Source: Doris montereyensis
Taxonomy: Eukaryota > Mollusca > Gastropoda > Nudibranchia > Dorididae
Assembly (NCBI GenBank): GCA_037039925.1
Contig: JAXRKP010000099.1
Span: 205,001-269,000 of the forward strand
Direction: 5' to 3'
Length of the DNA: 64,000 nt
The position numbers were made by a program, and so were the translations under genes. The notes beneath the pieces were generated by a model that was not told the DNA's origin, searched no databases, and saw only the letters and a program-made list of their open reading frames with translations. Positions 1-52,489 of this stretch are shown here, in pieces. Every line of letters starts with the position of its first letter. Position 1 is the first letter of the stretch.

Positions 1-455
1 ACATTGGGAAAAAATGGAATCGATTGTCACAATTACATTAAGAAAAAGTGAGATAGATTCTCACGATAACATTAAGAAAAAATGGAATCAATTCTAACGA
101 TTTCATTAAGAAACAGTGGAATCCATTCTTACGATTCCATAGGGAAAAAGTAGAATCGATTCTCACAATTCCATTGGGAAAAATTGAATCAATTCTCACA
201 ATTCAATGAAGAAAAAGTGGAAAAGATTCTCACAATTCCATCAGGAAAAAGTGGAATAGATTCTCACAATAATTCCATTGCGAAAAAATGGAATCAATTC
301 TCACAATTGCATTAAGGAAAAGTGGAATAGATTCTCATGATTCTATTGTGAAAAAATGGATTCAATTTTCACGATTCCATTAAGAAAAAGTCGAATCCAT
401 TCTCAAGATTCCATTGGGAAAAAGTAGAATCGATTCTCATGATTCTATAAGGATG
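1..455 (+). repeat. ~34-bp minisatellite
   Basis: About 13 diverged units of the type attccattgggaaaaagtgg plus aatcgattctcacg. Adjacent units alternate between attaagaaaa and attgggaaaa forms. It may continue beyond position 1. Confidence 0.9.
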
Positions 456-719
456 AATTCGGTATTCAGTTGATTCCAAGTGGCTGGAATCGAATTTTGG
501 TTTTACCACCTTTTACCTTACTTTATATTTCAACAACATTGTCTGAATCGGTTGGGTTTTGAAATGTAAATCTTTAAAAACAAAAAACTAAAAGCAAAAA
601 CAAACGGAAAACAAAACAAAAACAGAGAGAAACGAAGAAGAGACAAATCACTGGGGAACACGCTTTTGGCTCACCAGTCAATCATAGAGAATCTGGAATC
701 CATCCCAGAATAAATTCTC

Positions 720-815
720 ATGATTCTTTAATTTGATTTGATTTGATTTTACCCCCATCCACAACTAAGATGACCTCAGGAGTTTCGGTAGTATTTTAAA
801 TTTTGCCCGATGGAC
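720..815 (-). mobile_element. SINE family B tail fragment in TCTN2 intron 10
   Basis: Matches the low-coordinate part of the copy at 35,112: cacaactaagatgacctcag and tattttaaattttgccc. It ends about 45 bp from exon 10. Confidence 0.65.
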
Positions 816-858
816 TCCAAACAAAAGTTGAATGGCCCAACAGCACTACGCAACCCAC

Positions 859-34632
<33,774 letters not shown>

Positions 34633-35111
34633 GAATAGAGGTCAAATGTCAAAATCAAGTAAAAAACGTAGTAAATTCAGTTCATTGCTTAGTAATATTG
34701 GAATTCACCCTTTTTCACCACACGCTGTGATCACAGGGTGAATTCAGAGAAACAGCTAGATGAAAGACCTGTAAAAGAGTGAGAGGAAAGAAATAGGACG
34801 TGTCAGTAGCCCCCAACTAACCGCCCACTCAGTTCATTACAGAGTTGTTAGGGGGTTTTTTTTATTATTCACGATTCAGAAGACATCCCCAGAGGAAGAC
34901 AAACTATGAGTAAAGGAATCGAATGAAACGATAAAATAAATATTGCCAGGAAATAGATGTTCAAACCCTGCATGGAAACAAGGGCCAGACAATTAATGCA
35001 AAGGGAATAAACAAGAAAATTTGGGGACACCAGACAGGACCAAACCAGCACCATCCACATGGTCCCTTAGCCGTGAAAGCAACGCCCACAATGAACCACA
35101 CCCATACCAAG

Positions 35112-35450
35112 TCCAGTGATTTCATTTGATTTGTTTTTACCTGCTTCCACAACTAAGGCAATCTCGGGGGTTTCGAAAAGACATTTTAAAATTTTGCCTA
35201 CACTACCCTGTGAACAGCCAAGGGATCTTTAACGTGTTCAGATTGCTATGATCTGCACACGGGACCTCCTTGTTATCGCCCGTCTCTGATAGGACTAGGT
35301 GTCGATCAACCTACCTGACTCAGTGGGGGTAGATTTTACTTTTTTTTTTTAAATTCAAGAAAAAATTTTCAACCGTCGGGGCTTGAACCCACGACCTTTT
35401 GGTTGAGAAGGTGACACCTTGCCTCTGGACTACTGGGTCCCCTATAGCAA
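35112..35450 (-). mobile_element. SINE family B, near full-length
   Basis: The minus-strand head is gtagtccagaggcaaggtgt, then the B box gtgggttcaagcc. The body includes ttatcagag-type gggcgataac and the tail aaattttaaaatgtctttt. The tRNA of origin differs from family A. Confidence 0.8.
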
Positions 35451-36549
35451 GTCCACTATGAACAATACCAAGCCCGCTTAAGCCTGTCATGAACTATGTC
35501 AAACCATAGCTGCCAACCTTTTCAAATCCAAAAATAGACTCTGACTGTGCTTACTAATTGTTGCATGCGTGAAACCCCCGTGATATTCCGAAAACACTGA
35601 TGATTTAACTTAAATATAATCCCTTTGAGGTAAATAACAGAAAGTCTGCCGATCACTGGCCGTTCAGGCAAAATGCGACTGAAGTTATGATGTGAACTCT
35701 CGGAATGGTATCCGTGGACTTTCACCTCAATCTCTCCAAGTTTGGGCTGTTGACTTAAAGTTTCTTTAAACAGAAATTACCAATTGAAACCCATAAACGC
35801 ACTTTTCAAGGTAAATACAGAATTACGAACTTAGAGCCAAAAAAGATAACTAAGAACATTTTTTTTACGTACTGGTTGGCAATCATGCAAAACCCGCTAT
35901 ATACACAAGCGAATGAAATAAGCAATTCTTTATACAATAGCCTAGCAGTTAAAATTCTAGCATAGTGTGTCTGTTGATTAATAGACCAAAATTCTGGGAT
36001 GAAACATGACATCGTTGAGCATGGCTGAACATACCCACAACGCATCAAAATCAGACAATCATTTAATGGATTGAAGGTTTTTGTTAAACTACAGGTCATA
36101 AAAGAAGGCAGTATTTTTCTGTTCTTCATGCTTCTTTTTATCTATTTTGTTTTTTTATTGGGCAGAAGAAGGTGGGGTTGAGGTGCAGGAAGGGCCAGGG
36201 GAGGGGGGGGGTTCTCAAAACTAAAATGTTCATGCTTATTCCAACAAATAAAAGAATTTTTTTAATAATTTCTTTTCATATTTCATCTCAATATTTCGTT
36301 GTTTTTTATTGGGCTAGTGAATCTATCCCCTGTTGAAAGCATTTTCAGGAAGTGGGGTCAGGTGTAAGATATTTCATGAAAAATGCTTCCTGTTTAACAA
36401 ACTTAATAAGTTTCAGTTTACAGCACAGAGGTTGCCGTTTTCTTTACCTGGGAATGCAAACGAATGAAAGCCATGCTCTGACTATGCCACACAAGAATAC
36501 GTAACAAAAAGTTTTTAATAGAAAGAGAATTAAGCAAGATTTGAAACTA

Positions 36550-37315
36550 CAGTCGAGAGACAACAAAAGTAGCCTCTTAGCTGGACGATCTCTTAGGCGA
36601 TAAACATGGGGATGTAAGCTAGATAATCATTCCATTACACATTATATTAGTCAGGCCTTTAAGCCTGGAGCTCATTCATACTCAGAGGAGGATGAATAAT
36701 TAAGAGTAGGAAGAATGAAAAACTGTATATTTCTTGAAAATGTTATTCCTCTTCTCTTTAATCCAGCCCATCATCAGCATGTTATCAGTGAAAACGTGTT
36801 TTTAACAAAGAGGCCTAATTCCATTTTAATCCAGCCCATCATCAGCATGTTATCAGTGAAAACATGCTTCTAGTTTGCATCGGTTATAATGGCAATACCT
36901 TTGATTTGGTCAAGGTTTCAATGACGGTGACCAGTTTGCACCCAAGTGTCGCATGTCGGTGCAAACAGTAGGTGTCAATTGTCTCGTTTAAATCTGGTGT
37001 CAACATCAAAGAACCTAACATTGACTATGTAGTGACTAGCAGACATTCTAGTATTTTCTAGACCGACAACACGATAAATAGATCTACAACAACATATTCC
37101 AGACTGAGAAAAACCTGGCATTGCCCATCTGAATTTAAATTTTCATCTTATTACATTGAGTTAAACAGATTGTTTAGCTTTCCAATGAAAAAAAATGACC
37201 TCTTCGCCGGATTGAAGGTTTTCGAAGAAGCCTCTTTTTAAAATCTATTACACTGGAAAAGTGGCCTCTTAGGGACTAGCCCCTTAAGTCACAGCCTCTA
37301 AGTCAGAGAACACTG
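36550..37315. mobile_element. Possible TA-flanked DNA element, ~766 bp
   Basis: Both ends begin CAGT with outer TA, and gcctctta-type motifs occur near both ends (cctcttag at 36,572 and 37,265; cctctaag at 37,295). The terminal repeats match poorly beyond the first few bases, so this may be chance or a very old element. The interior includes a 38-bp sequence present twice (36,757 and 36,825). Confidence 0.3.
36757..36863 (+). repeat. 38-bp direct repeat, two copies
   Basis: ttaatccagcccatcatcag followed by catgttatcagtgaaaac occurs at 36,757 and again at 36,825, separated by about 30 bp. Confidence 0.85.
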
Positions 37316-37819
37316 TATCACAAACTATCAAAATGACTACAATGAAAAAAAAAGAAATCATATTACTCCATTTCTATTTGACTGATAGGATTACCTCAAG
37401 CTAAATTACAACCAATATCGTACCTCAAAATATTCTTTAAAAGCATTAAAGATAAAATACAGCCAATATTTTACCTCAATATCTTAATTTTTTAAAAGCA
37501 TTATAACTAAATTATAGCCAGTCTCTTTGCTTGAATACCATACCTCAAAATAGTTAAAAAATTAAAGATAAATTACATTTTCTGCAGTATCAATGATTTT
37601 ACCTCAATATCTGTGTAATTTACAAAAAGCATTATAACTAAATTAGATCTTAACAGTCTCTTTGCTCTTAACATGAATACATATTTCCCTACTCCACTCA
37701 GGTACAAAAGGGTACAAATTCAGCTGGAATAAAACATTGGCATCTCGTCCTGGAGGCGATGTATCTGTTCTACATTTATGTAAAAAAAAAAGAGGCTTGG
37801 ACAAGTGAGTCATCATTGA

Positions 37820-38070
37820 AAAAAATAAAAGATGGATTTATAGTCTGTACCCCCAAGTTTAGGCTCACCAACTCTACATCATTTATCCCCACAGAGACAG
37901 ACTCAAAACCCTTTTCAACTCCAGGAGTACAGCAACCTGTCAGCACTTCAACTAATACTCTGACAAGATCTTCTGTACCTGTTGCTGGGTACTCATTCAC
38001 AACTGAGTGGAGAAGAAAGACTTTTAACACGTTGTGAAAAAAGAGCCATGGGGTTTGAACACATGAAAAA
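37820..38070 (-). mobile_element. SINE family C, second copy
   Basis: Shares tatagtctgtacccccaa, ctacatcatttatccccac, actctgacaagatcttct, cattcacaactgagt and ccatggggtttgaaca with 15,745-16,075. A third fragment lies at about 38,695-38,830. Confidence 0.6.
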
Positions 38071-39473
38071 GATCTTAACATGATAAAGACTTAACATGAG
38101 AAAGACTCTGCATATTCTTCATTAACATGAGAAAGATTCTAAACACACAATTTGACTATCAAACATCCACTCAGACAAATGCCATACTTACTGAGAAGGA
38201 GATCCGAGAAATCTGTGACCGCATCTCGTCCTGAATTCAGAGGCATGAACTGTAAAAATCTGTTCTAATTTCATTATATTTAACTTGCAGTTTTCCATTA
38301 AACAGCTTTGGCACTACAACTAAAAATTAATTCCCAGGCTGTACTGCAATCATTTGAAAAAATCAAAAGATCAGTATTGATTTATAGATTCTGATCACTC
38401 TTATTTTGCCTTTTCATTTAAATTTGTTCAATCAAGTACTCGCAGATGCTCATTCCAACTAAGCATCATTTATCCCCACTAAGAACATGACCATTTCATT
38501 CAAAACGGAACTTTATATGTGACCATGATATGGCAGGTTTCACAAAAATGGGACCCAATGATAACTTGAACTCTTCAATTAATCTTTCTCAAGTCTAATT
38601 GATGAATCTTCTTAACATTTGGTCCAGATAGCTTTGACAGATATAAAAAACAGCATTGTGAAACTTTCTGAATATTTTTTGGGGCACTTCCAGACAAACC
38701 ATACTAATACTCTGACAAGATCTTCTATACCTGTTTTCTTTAATTCCATGCTGGAAGAGAATTGTTCAAAAAGAAAATTTCATTCACAACTGAGTCACGT
38801 GAGGAAGGTTTCAGATTTTGAAGTAACAACTGATGTCTACAAATGAACACACAGTAAGAGCTGAAAAAAACAGTTGAAAAATACAACGTTTTTGATCTGT
38901 GAAAATACACCATATATTCTGTAAAAGACAGAAAAAAATCATAGGTAACTCTAAATGAGAGTGAGAATACCATGAGACTACTGGCAGTCTAGAGACCTCA
39001 TGGTCGGACAAAAAATACGGCTTTTTAACAATCGATCTAATAACAGTCTTGAAGCAGTTGTTGAGTTGAGTGTAGCCTATTGGGAAATCATGAAATTTTT
39101 GTTTTTATTGTCTGATTCTTCGGAATATTGGATTAAAGAACAAAAATTAGACGATTGACATCAGAAAGTAGGCTGTGAAAGATCAAAACAGTTTTTTCAA
39201 CAAAACCCCATCCAGAAACATTAAGCCCCACTTTCAATGGTCTGACAAGATAATCAAACATCATTACAATGATAGTGATATCGTCTCCACTATGTCTCCT
39301 TTAACAATACAATAGTACTAAAGCCATTTAATGAGAAGAGAGAGAGAGAGATAATCTAATAGACAGGTTCAAGTAGAGTTCAAGATTTGCCAGGCCTGAA
39401 TCAGCTACTGCATGAACTGATAAAATAGATGTTTTAATTTCAATTATATTTAACTTGCAGTTTTCCAATAATT

Positions 39474-39477
<4 letters not shown>

Positions 39478-39544
<67 letters not shown>
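39478..39544 (+). repeat. (CT)n microsatellite
   Basis: Pure CT run of about 33 units. Confidence 0.97.
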
Positions 39545-39546
<2 letters not shown>

Positions 39547-41556
39547 CTCAGCTCTCTTCTCTATGAGCACTACATCCTCACTCGTTAAAATTATAAGTCG
39601 TAATTCCCCAGTTTGAGCAGAACTACCCAATCCCAATTTAATAATAATGGTCAATCAAATAGATGACAAAAGGCATTGGTTTTCATCATCCACACGATCT
39701 GGATGGTATTTTAAGGCATTCTCGACTCACGTCTTATTTTGCCATCTTCATTTAAATTTGTTCCAATCAATGTGTACTCTAAGCAGATGCTCATTCTGAT
39801 ACTGTTGTAAGCATGGACCTAGAATTGTACATATATGGTGATAGCAGACTAAGAACATGCCCTTTGCTAGATTGAAAAATCATCTGGAATCCTCATGTTC
39901 TATAGCTTTAACATGGTATAACTTGTAAAAAATATATGTGACCATGGAAATAGGACCATTTTGTGATCGTGTAGATTTAAAGAAATAACAAAGTGGGTAC
40001 ATGTACCCGCAAAATCGGGACATGAACACATGCTTCCCTGTCTCGCTGAAAGAGGGGTAGAAGGGTTGTTAGTGTTTTGGTAGGGGGTAGGAGATAAGCC
40101 TTTAAAGGGATTGGGATAAAATCTCTTTTTATAGAGATCAAATGTTTTCAGTATTCTTCTTTTATTCTTTCCTCCATTCATATATAGGATTAAATATAAT
40201 AAAAATTTCATTTGCTATGTATGAACGCGCTCACCTGCGCATTCCACCTTCACAGTGCATGCAACATCAGCCAATAATTAAAACTACAATAAAATTATTA
40301 TCTCTTTCACTTTCAGAGAAACTTTTGGGTCACCTAGTCTAGATATATGTGAGAGTTTTACAAAAGAGTGGCTGCCTATTATACTATGAAGTAGATTTAT
40401 ATCATCTAAGACAGTAGGAGCTGGATGAAGAACTAGACCTTAATCTAGCTCTAGATTCTCTATGAGGAGAGAGAAAAAACAAAATACTAAATAAAAAAAA
40501 AAAGTAAATCTAATTACAAATACTCAGTAAATTACTAACAATATTTACCTGTTAATATCATCCAACTTAAGAACAAGCAAAAAAGAGAGGGATAACCCCT
40601 TAGAAAGGACAAAGGATAACATTTCCAACGTACAAATAAGGCACTGCTTTTCAAGTGAGTTATATTTTAACTTTAATTTACGATACTAAAATGAACGAGT
40701 GATCCGCCATGTCTAAACAAGCTCGGTGCCAACCACGATACCGGGGTTTGATTGGTTCAAAAATGTGTAAAAATCTGGTTTGGATATAGATCTAGCAATA
40801 CATAAACACCGATCTCCACGAAGTATTACTCTCATCTATTTCTCTTTCCTCGAGTTCATGGCGAGGTCATTCGCAAGAAGTGACAAAAGTCAACAATTAT
40901 CAGCTAGTCAATGAAGAAAGAAAGCGTAAATGCACTGATCACCACTAGGCCCACCCTTTCTCGGGCGTATACTCTATTCCCTCCTGCAACCAGGATACAG
41001 GAGGTGAGCTTAGGTTGATAAAACGTTATGACATCTCATCTAGATTAGGCTATATCGTATATCTAGATCTAGATAGATTTCATAGAATCTAAAATTGCAC
41101 CACGACTAACACAAGTTTAATTTTAGGAAGTGTCTGTTTGCCATGGGTATAATGACTAGATAATACAGAGGATTTCCGTAGTTGAGTTCCAGCCATAATT
41201 TTACATGTATCTCCTACATTTCAGATTGGGGGGGGGGGGGGGGTGGTGGTTAGGGATGATGATATAAGTTAAAATAATGATTGGGATCTGACTATGGTAC
41301 TCCTTCCCAGAATTAACGTTGAATGATTTTTATCATGATTTTTTTTTCTGATTTAAAGTTATGTGCATGATTTTCAGTGTACATATTTTTTCTTGAGTTA
41401 TTTTCAGATACTTTTCAACAAAACTTAGAGATTCTTATAAAACTTTCTTAGATTTTAAGTGTCATTTTGAGTGATTGTTTTGTTGGTTCCCCATCTTCCT
41501 TCCTCTCCCCACACCCCTCAGATTGATCGATAGCAAGCAGGTAAACAAAGTCTGTC

Positions 41557-47367
<5,811 letters not shown>

Positions 47368-47662
47368 ATTGGGCCAAAGTCGATGTATTTTCTGTTTCTG
47401 TTCATTAATCTGCGATGGGCCCTTTGACCTATCCTGCAGATGGTTTTACAGTTTTAAATGAATTCGTGTAGACATTGTTTAAATTGTTCAGTGGTCTGAA
47501 CGTTTGTAATGCTAGCTGGAAGCTTGTTCTATTCTGGAACTGCGCTATGCAAGGGCATATTTGTTGATGTTACACCTATGTTGGTATTGTTGGAGTACAA
47601 TCTATTGCTTTTTCAGATAGTGCTTAAAAATTGCCATAAATGATTTCTTTTTTTTTGGTTTT

Positions 47663-47935
47663 ATATTTGACAATGACCTGTGTTAAGTGATGTATTGTTC
47701 ATTTTTATATTTGACAATGACATGCGTTAAGTGATATATTGTTCACTTTCATGTTTGACAATAACATGGTTTTAATGATATGGTTGTTTTTAATAATTTG
47801 ACAATGACATGTATTAAATGATGTATTGTTTATTGTTATATTTGACAATAACATGTTTGTTTTTATATTTGACAATGACGTGTGTTAAGGGATATATTTT
47901 TCACTTTTATATTTGACAATAACGTGGTTTTGACG
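47663..47935 (+). repeat. ~43-bp minisatellite downstream of HDHD3
   Basis: About six diverged units of tttatatttgacaatgacat plus gtgttaagtgatgtattgtt. Possibly within the HDHD3 3' flank or UTR. Confidence 0.82.
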
Positions 47936-48032
47936 ACTTCCGGTGATATTAATTGCGGACCTGTTTGTGTTTTCTGTTATCTATGCATTTTATCAGTGAA
48001 TTTTATTATTGTTCAAAGATGATTTCAATTGA

Positions 48033-48158
48033 ACAATGGCATGTCGCAATTGGACACTAATACTAATTCTCCAAGTGGATAAAGGAAGAAAAATAAGAAC
48101 ACTTATTTTAATTGACACTAATTCTCCAAGTGGAAAAAGGAAGTAAAATAAGAACACT
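48033..48158 (+). repeat. ~66-bp direct repeat, two copies
   Basis: gacactaattctccaagtgg plus a(t/a)aaaggaagaaaaataag occurs at about 48,053 and 48,113. Confidence 0.75.
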
Positions 48159-48429
48159 GTAAGTTCAATTAGAGTGCAAGTGAATTTACACAACATAGGT
48201 ATCATGACTCCTCTCTTTTCATTGCTCTCTCTAATGCTGTGTGGCGGCGTTGAGTCCAACCCAGGCCACGCACCAATTCAAACAAATCAAAACAAAGCAC
48301 ACTGACGATATCGTTTACTGACCCTCAGACTCCAATGGTAACTTTCACCAACGTCGGTTAACACCTCCTTGTAGATGTGGTGACCTTAATAACCCGAACA
48401 ATTAAGAAACGGGGAAAACTTGAACAACT

Positions 48430-48687
48430 GAAGGGGTCGAGGTCATTTCAATAGTTTGCCTATGTCCATGTTTGTGAGAAACAAGATGGAGAGATAACCC
48501 TAGGGAATAAAAAGATATCATGCTTCCTGAAAAGTGTGAAAATGATATGATGAAAATATATCATGTTTACAGCCTTCTTTGAAACTTGGAATTCCCAAAG
48601 CCAACAGTGCCAAAATCCATGGTTTTTGGCACTTCTTCTCTAAATGACGTAATTGTGACTTGGACACATTATTGAAATGACCCCTTC
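48430..48687. mobile_element. MITE pair, copy 1 (~258 bp)
   Basis: The ends are inverted repeats of the form gaaggggtc...tcatttcaata. The interior is nearly identical over about 200 bp to 53,368-53,616 (shared gaataaaa, gcttcctgaaaagtgtgaaa, cccaaagccaacagtgccaa). Noncoding. Confidence 0.7.
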
Positions 48688-49202
48688 AATTTGTACATAA
48701 AAATAAATGACATTGAGATGTCCATTACCAACATACAAGACCAGTACCATGAGGTGCAACACCAGTTGCAAGATGTGGCAAAAAGTTAATCAAGCTCTAA
48801 GAGGGGGAAATGAAAACATGACAATTAAAATAGAGTCTTGAAATAAAGTTAGACAATTTTGAGGGACAGTCAATGAGGCAAAAGTTGATGATCCACAGAA
48901 CACCAAAAAAATCAAAGAGTTAGAGATGTGGGAAGATTTCAAGTGTGAAGTCAAGTCCTTGATAAAACGGAAAATCTGTATCAACGCAGCCACTATTCCG
49001 TTTGACCGTATCACCATATCAACCTCCGTAATGACTTTTGCCCCATCATTGCCAGATTTACAAATTATAAGGACAAAGTGAATGTCTTGAAAGAAAGACA
49101 AAAATCTTAAAGGGTCTATGATATAGGAATATCAGAGGACTTACCATTTTTTTTTTTTTTTGCTTTTGTGCTTTTGGTTTGTCATAACCATGCGCAACTT
49201 GC

Positions 49203-49780
49203 ATTTCTTTCTCTTTCTTTCTTTATCAGTTTCCATTCTACCTTTCGGTGTAAGGGTTCAGTTTCGAGATGATCTTTCTCCAGGATGCCCTGTCCTGGCA
49301 TTTTCTGTTTCCTTCCAAAAAAGTTAAATTTCTATGCTTCAATGCCTCTTTTATATCTATTTCCCACTTTCTCTGAGGTCTGCCTTTTGGTTTTTTACCT
49401 TGGGCTTTAGCACTGTATACTGATTTAGAAATTCTATTGTCATTCATTCTGTTTACATGCCCAAACCATCTCAATTGATTTGTTTCTATCTTAGTTTTTG
49501 TGCCATCTGCTTTGATTTGTTCTCTTATTGTTGTGTTTCATGCCTTTTATGCACTAGGAGGCCTACTCCTGCTCTAGTTCTATCTTTGACATCTACTCAT
49601 GAGATGATTAAAATATGACTTATTTTCTGTCAGGGTTAACTCCCTTAGCCTTTAGCCATTCAAGACCAGCCTGCGAGGCAGCAAGTTCTTATTTTCTGTC
49701 AGGGTTAACTCCCTTAGCCTTTGATCAGCCAAGACCGACGTGCAAAGCAGCAGAACACTTGTGGAGGGCGGGATCATCTA
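49203..49780 (-). mobile_element. Chimeric LINE remnant, copy C
   Basis: Three parts of the same LINE are fused in order: the 3' terminus with WFGHVNRMNDNR (49,203-49,535), a short endonuclease piece equivalent to copy B near 19,945 (about 49,540-49,615), and two 5' modules with cagggttaactcccttagcc (49,618-49,780). Everything between endonuclease and C-terminus is gone. It is an internal-deletion derivative. Confidence 0.75.
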
Positions 49781-49957
49781 CGCATTTCTTTTTCAAGTTT
49801 TGTAAAGAATGTTTACAGCCAGCTGCCAAAATTAGAACAGAAAGTATTCTAGGATTTAATTACATGAGGAATCCAATGGTGATTTTTTTTATTTAACCTG
49901 AAGGAGCAGAAAAGATTAAGCAAGAATTTGATTTAAGATTCTCGATGATAATTGGTT

Positions 49958-50770
49958 AGCCCAGGCAACACCAGGCGCCATATATATATACATAGAAGCA
50001 TTTTCACACCCCGGCAACACCAGGCACCATATATATATAATATACATACAAGCATGTCACACCCCAGGCAACACCAGGCACCATATATATATATACATAC
50101 AAGCATTCTCACCCCGGGCAACACCAGGCCATATATATATAATATACATACAAGCATGTCACACCCCAGGCAACACCAGGCACCATATATATATAATATA
50201 CATACAAGCATGTCACACCCCAGGCAACACCAGGCACCATATATATATATATACATACAAGCATGTCACACCCCGGCAACACCAGGCGCCATATATATAT
50301 ATATACATACAAACATTCTCACCCGGGCAACACCAGGCACCATATATATATATACATACAAGCATTCTCACCCCAGGCAACACCAGGCGCCATATATATA
50401 TATACATACAAGCATTCTCACCCCAGGCAACACCAGGCACCATATATATATAATATACATACAAGCATGTATATATATATATAAATACAAGCATTCTCAC
50501 CGGGCAACACCAGGCGCCTACATACAAGCATTCTCACCCCAGGCAACACCAGGCGCAATATATATATATACATACAAACATTCTCACCCCGGGCAACACC
50601 AGGCGCCATATATATATACATACAAGCATTCTCACCCAGGCGACACCAGGCGCCATATATATATATACATACAAGCATTCTCACCCCAGGCGACACCAGG
50701 CGCCATATATATATACATACAAACATTCTCACCCCGGGCAACACCAGATTCTCACCCCAGGCGACACCAA
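49958..50770 (+). repeat. ~50-56-bp minisatellite with (AT)n core
   Basis: About 16 units of caggcaacaccaggc(g/a)cc followed by an (AT)n stretch and acatacaagcattctcaccc. The AT tract changes length between units, giving 50 to 57 bp. The 285-residue open frame across it is periodic and not a gene. Confidence 0.92.
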
Positions 50771-51194
50771 GTACGATCGATCATTAGGCGGTTTAGTATT
50801 CGATTCTGAAGTTACACAGTAGGTGTCACTATTCCACCTGTTTAATTATAAACCCTGTTCAATATGACGGCTTAGGTAAATGGATTCATTAGATCGGAAA
50901 TTTTCAATAATTAAACATTCCTTCTGAAAAAATCTTCCTTATATGAAAACGATCTTGGTATGAAGGGAACTATTCCAAACATGGTTTAACTATAGCCTTT
51001 GATAACCCTGTTCAACTCTTATGACAACAGAGCCTTTGATAACCTACATGCAAAAACTCTTATTTGATAACCTCAAAGATGTTACTCTTAGTAGCCTGAA
51101 ACAAGCCTTTGATAATTTTCAAAAATAATTAAACATTCCTTCTGACAAGAAATTTGATCCTATATGCAAAAATGATCTTGTAGCCTGACAACAA

Positions 51195-52075
51195 GCCTTT
51201 GATAACTACATGCAAAATATGGTTACTCTTAGTAACCTGACAACAGAGCCTTTGATAACCTACATGCAAAACATGGTTACTCTTAGTAACCTGACAACAG
51301 AGCCTTTGATAACCTACATGCAAAACATGGTTACTCTTAGTAACCTGACAACAGAGCCTTTGATAACCTACATGCAAAATATGGTTACTCTTAGTAACCT
51401 GACAACAGAGCCTTTGATAACCTATATGCAAAATATGGTTACGCTTAGTGGCCTGACAGTGACAACAGAGCCTTTGATAACCTACATGCAAAATATGGTT
51501 ACTCTTAGTAGCCTGACAACAGAGCCTTTGATAACCTACATGCAAAATATGGTTACTCTTAGTAACCTGACAACAGAGCCTTTGATAACCTACATGCAAA
51601 ACATGGTTACTCTTAGTAACCTGACAACAGAGCCTTTGATAACCTACATGCAAAACATGGTTACTCTTAGTAACCTGACAACAGAGCCTTTGATAACCTA
51701 CATGCAAAACATGGTTACTCTTAGTAACCTGACAACAGAGCCTTTGATAACCTACATGCAAAATATGGTTACGCTTAGTGGCCTGACAACAGAGCCTTTG
51801 ATAACCTACATGCAAAATATGGTTACTCTTAGTAACCTGACAACAGAGCCTTTGATAACCTACATGCAAAACATGGTTACTCTTAGTAACCTGACAACAG
51901 AGCCTTTGATAACCTACATGCAAAATATGGTTACTCTTAGTAACCTGACAACAGAGCCTTTGATAACCTACATGCAAAACATGGTTACTCTTAGTAACCT
52001 GACAACAGAGCCTTTGATAACCTGCATGCAAAATATGGTTACGCTTAGTGACCTGACAACAGAGCCTTTGATGGA
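51195..52075 (+). repeat. 54-bp minisatellite, ~16 near-identical units
   Basis: The unit carries cctgacaacagagcctttga, taacctacatgcaaaacatg and gttactcttagtaa. Unit length is exactly 54 in nearly every copy, so reading frames remain open on both strands for about 300 codons each. One unit has a 6-bp insertion (gacagt duplicate). Variation is mainly a/g and c/t at three positions. Degenerate half-copies precede it from 50,990. Confidence 0.93.
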
Positions 52076-52489
52076 CAAAGAACGACCAACCCAGAATTAT
52101 ATAAATATAATGAGATTTTTTATATTTTCAACAATTATTTTCATTTAGTAATTTTTACGAAGGCGGTTTGTGAGTCCTTTATTCTTTCACTCTTTCATAG
52201 TGCTTTATCTTACCTTATTCTCTTCTTAATTCAGCCTTAAATCATTGTGTATGTTTGGCGGGCCAAATTGCAATGAAATGGAAATAAATATTCTGTACTG
52301 TCTTTTAAAATAGGATTCAAAGGGCATGAGAAAACATTTCTTTAATCATTTTAATAATTTTTCTGCCATTTAAAGATTCAATTTTTTTTAATATTCTGTT
52401 TTTCTATAAATGTATGCATGACCATTGCATATAGCCAATTTGAATGATTTTGATAAAAAATTTAAATTTAGTCATGAGATTTGTTAAAG

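Larger units (their letters stand above)
34633..41556. other. Intergenic region between divergent TCTN2 and HDHD3
   Basis: Holds the SINE at 35,112, a possible DNA element at 36,550, a SINE C copy and a CT run. Around 40,640-41,000 it is less AT-rich, with an inverted CCAAT (attgg, 40,751). This is a candidate promoter zone for HDHD3, but more than 550 bp from its ATG and unproven. No protein-coding gene recognised. Confidence 0.4.

Noticed and set aside
35806..36129. 107-codon minus-strand frame
   Set aside because: No recognisable motif, AT-rich context and no neighbouring exon; chance is sufficient.
41229..41246. Poly-G tract as a possible telomere or G-quadruplex signal
   Set aside because: Short homopolymer G runs occur at several places in the window (15,400; 29,330; 56,920) and look like ordinary simple repeats.
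49952..50809. 285-codon plus-strand frame
   Set aside because: It is periodic translation of the AT-core minisatellite.
51129..52148. 300- and 312-codon frames on opposite strands as possible genes
   Set aside because: They are explained by a 54-bp repeat whose length is a multiple of three; no start context, splice sites or homologues. Kept only as a finding.
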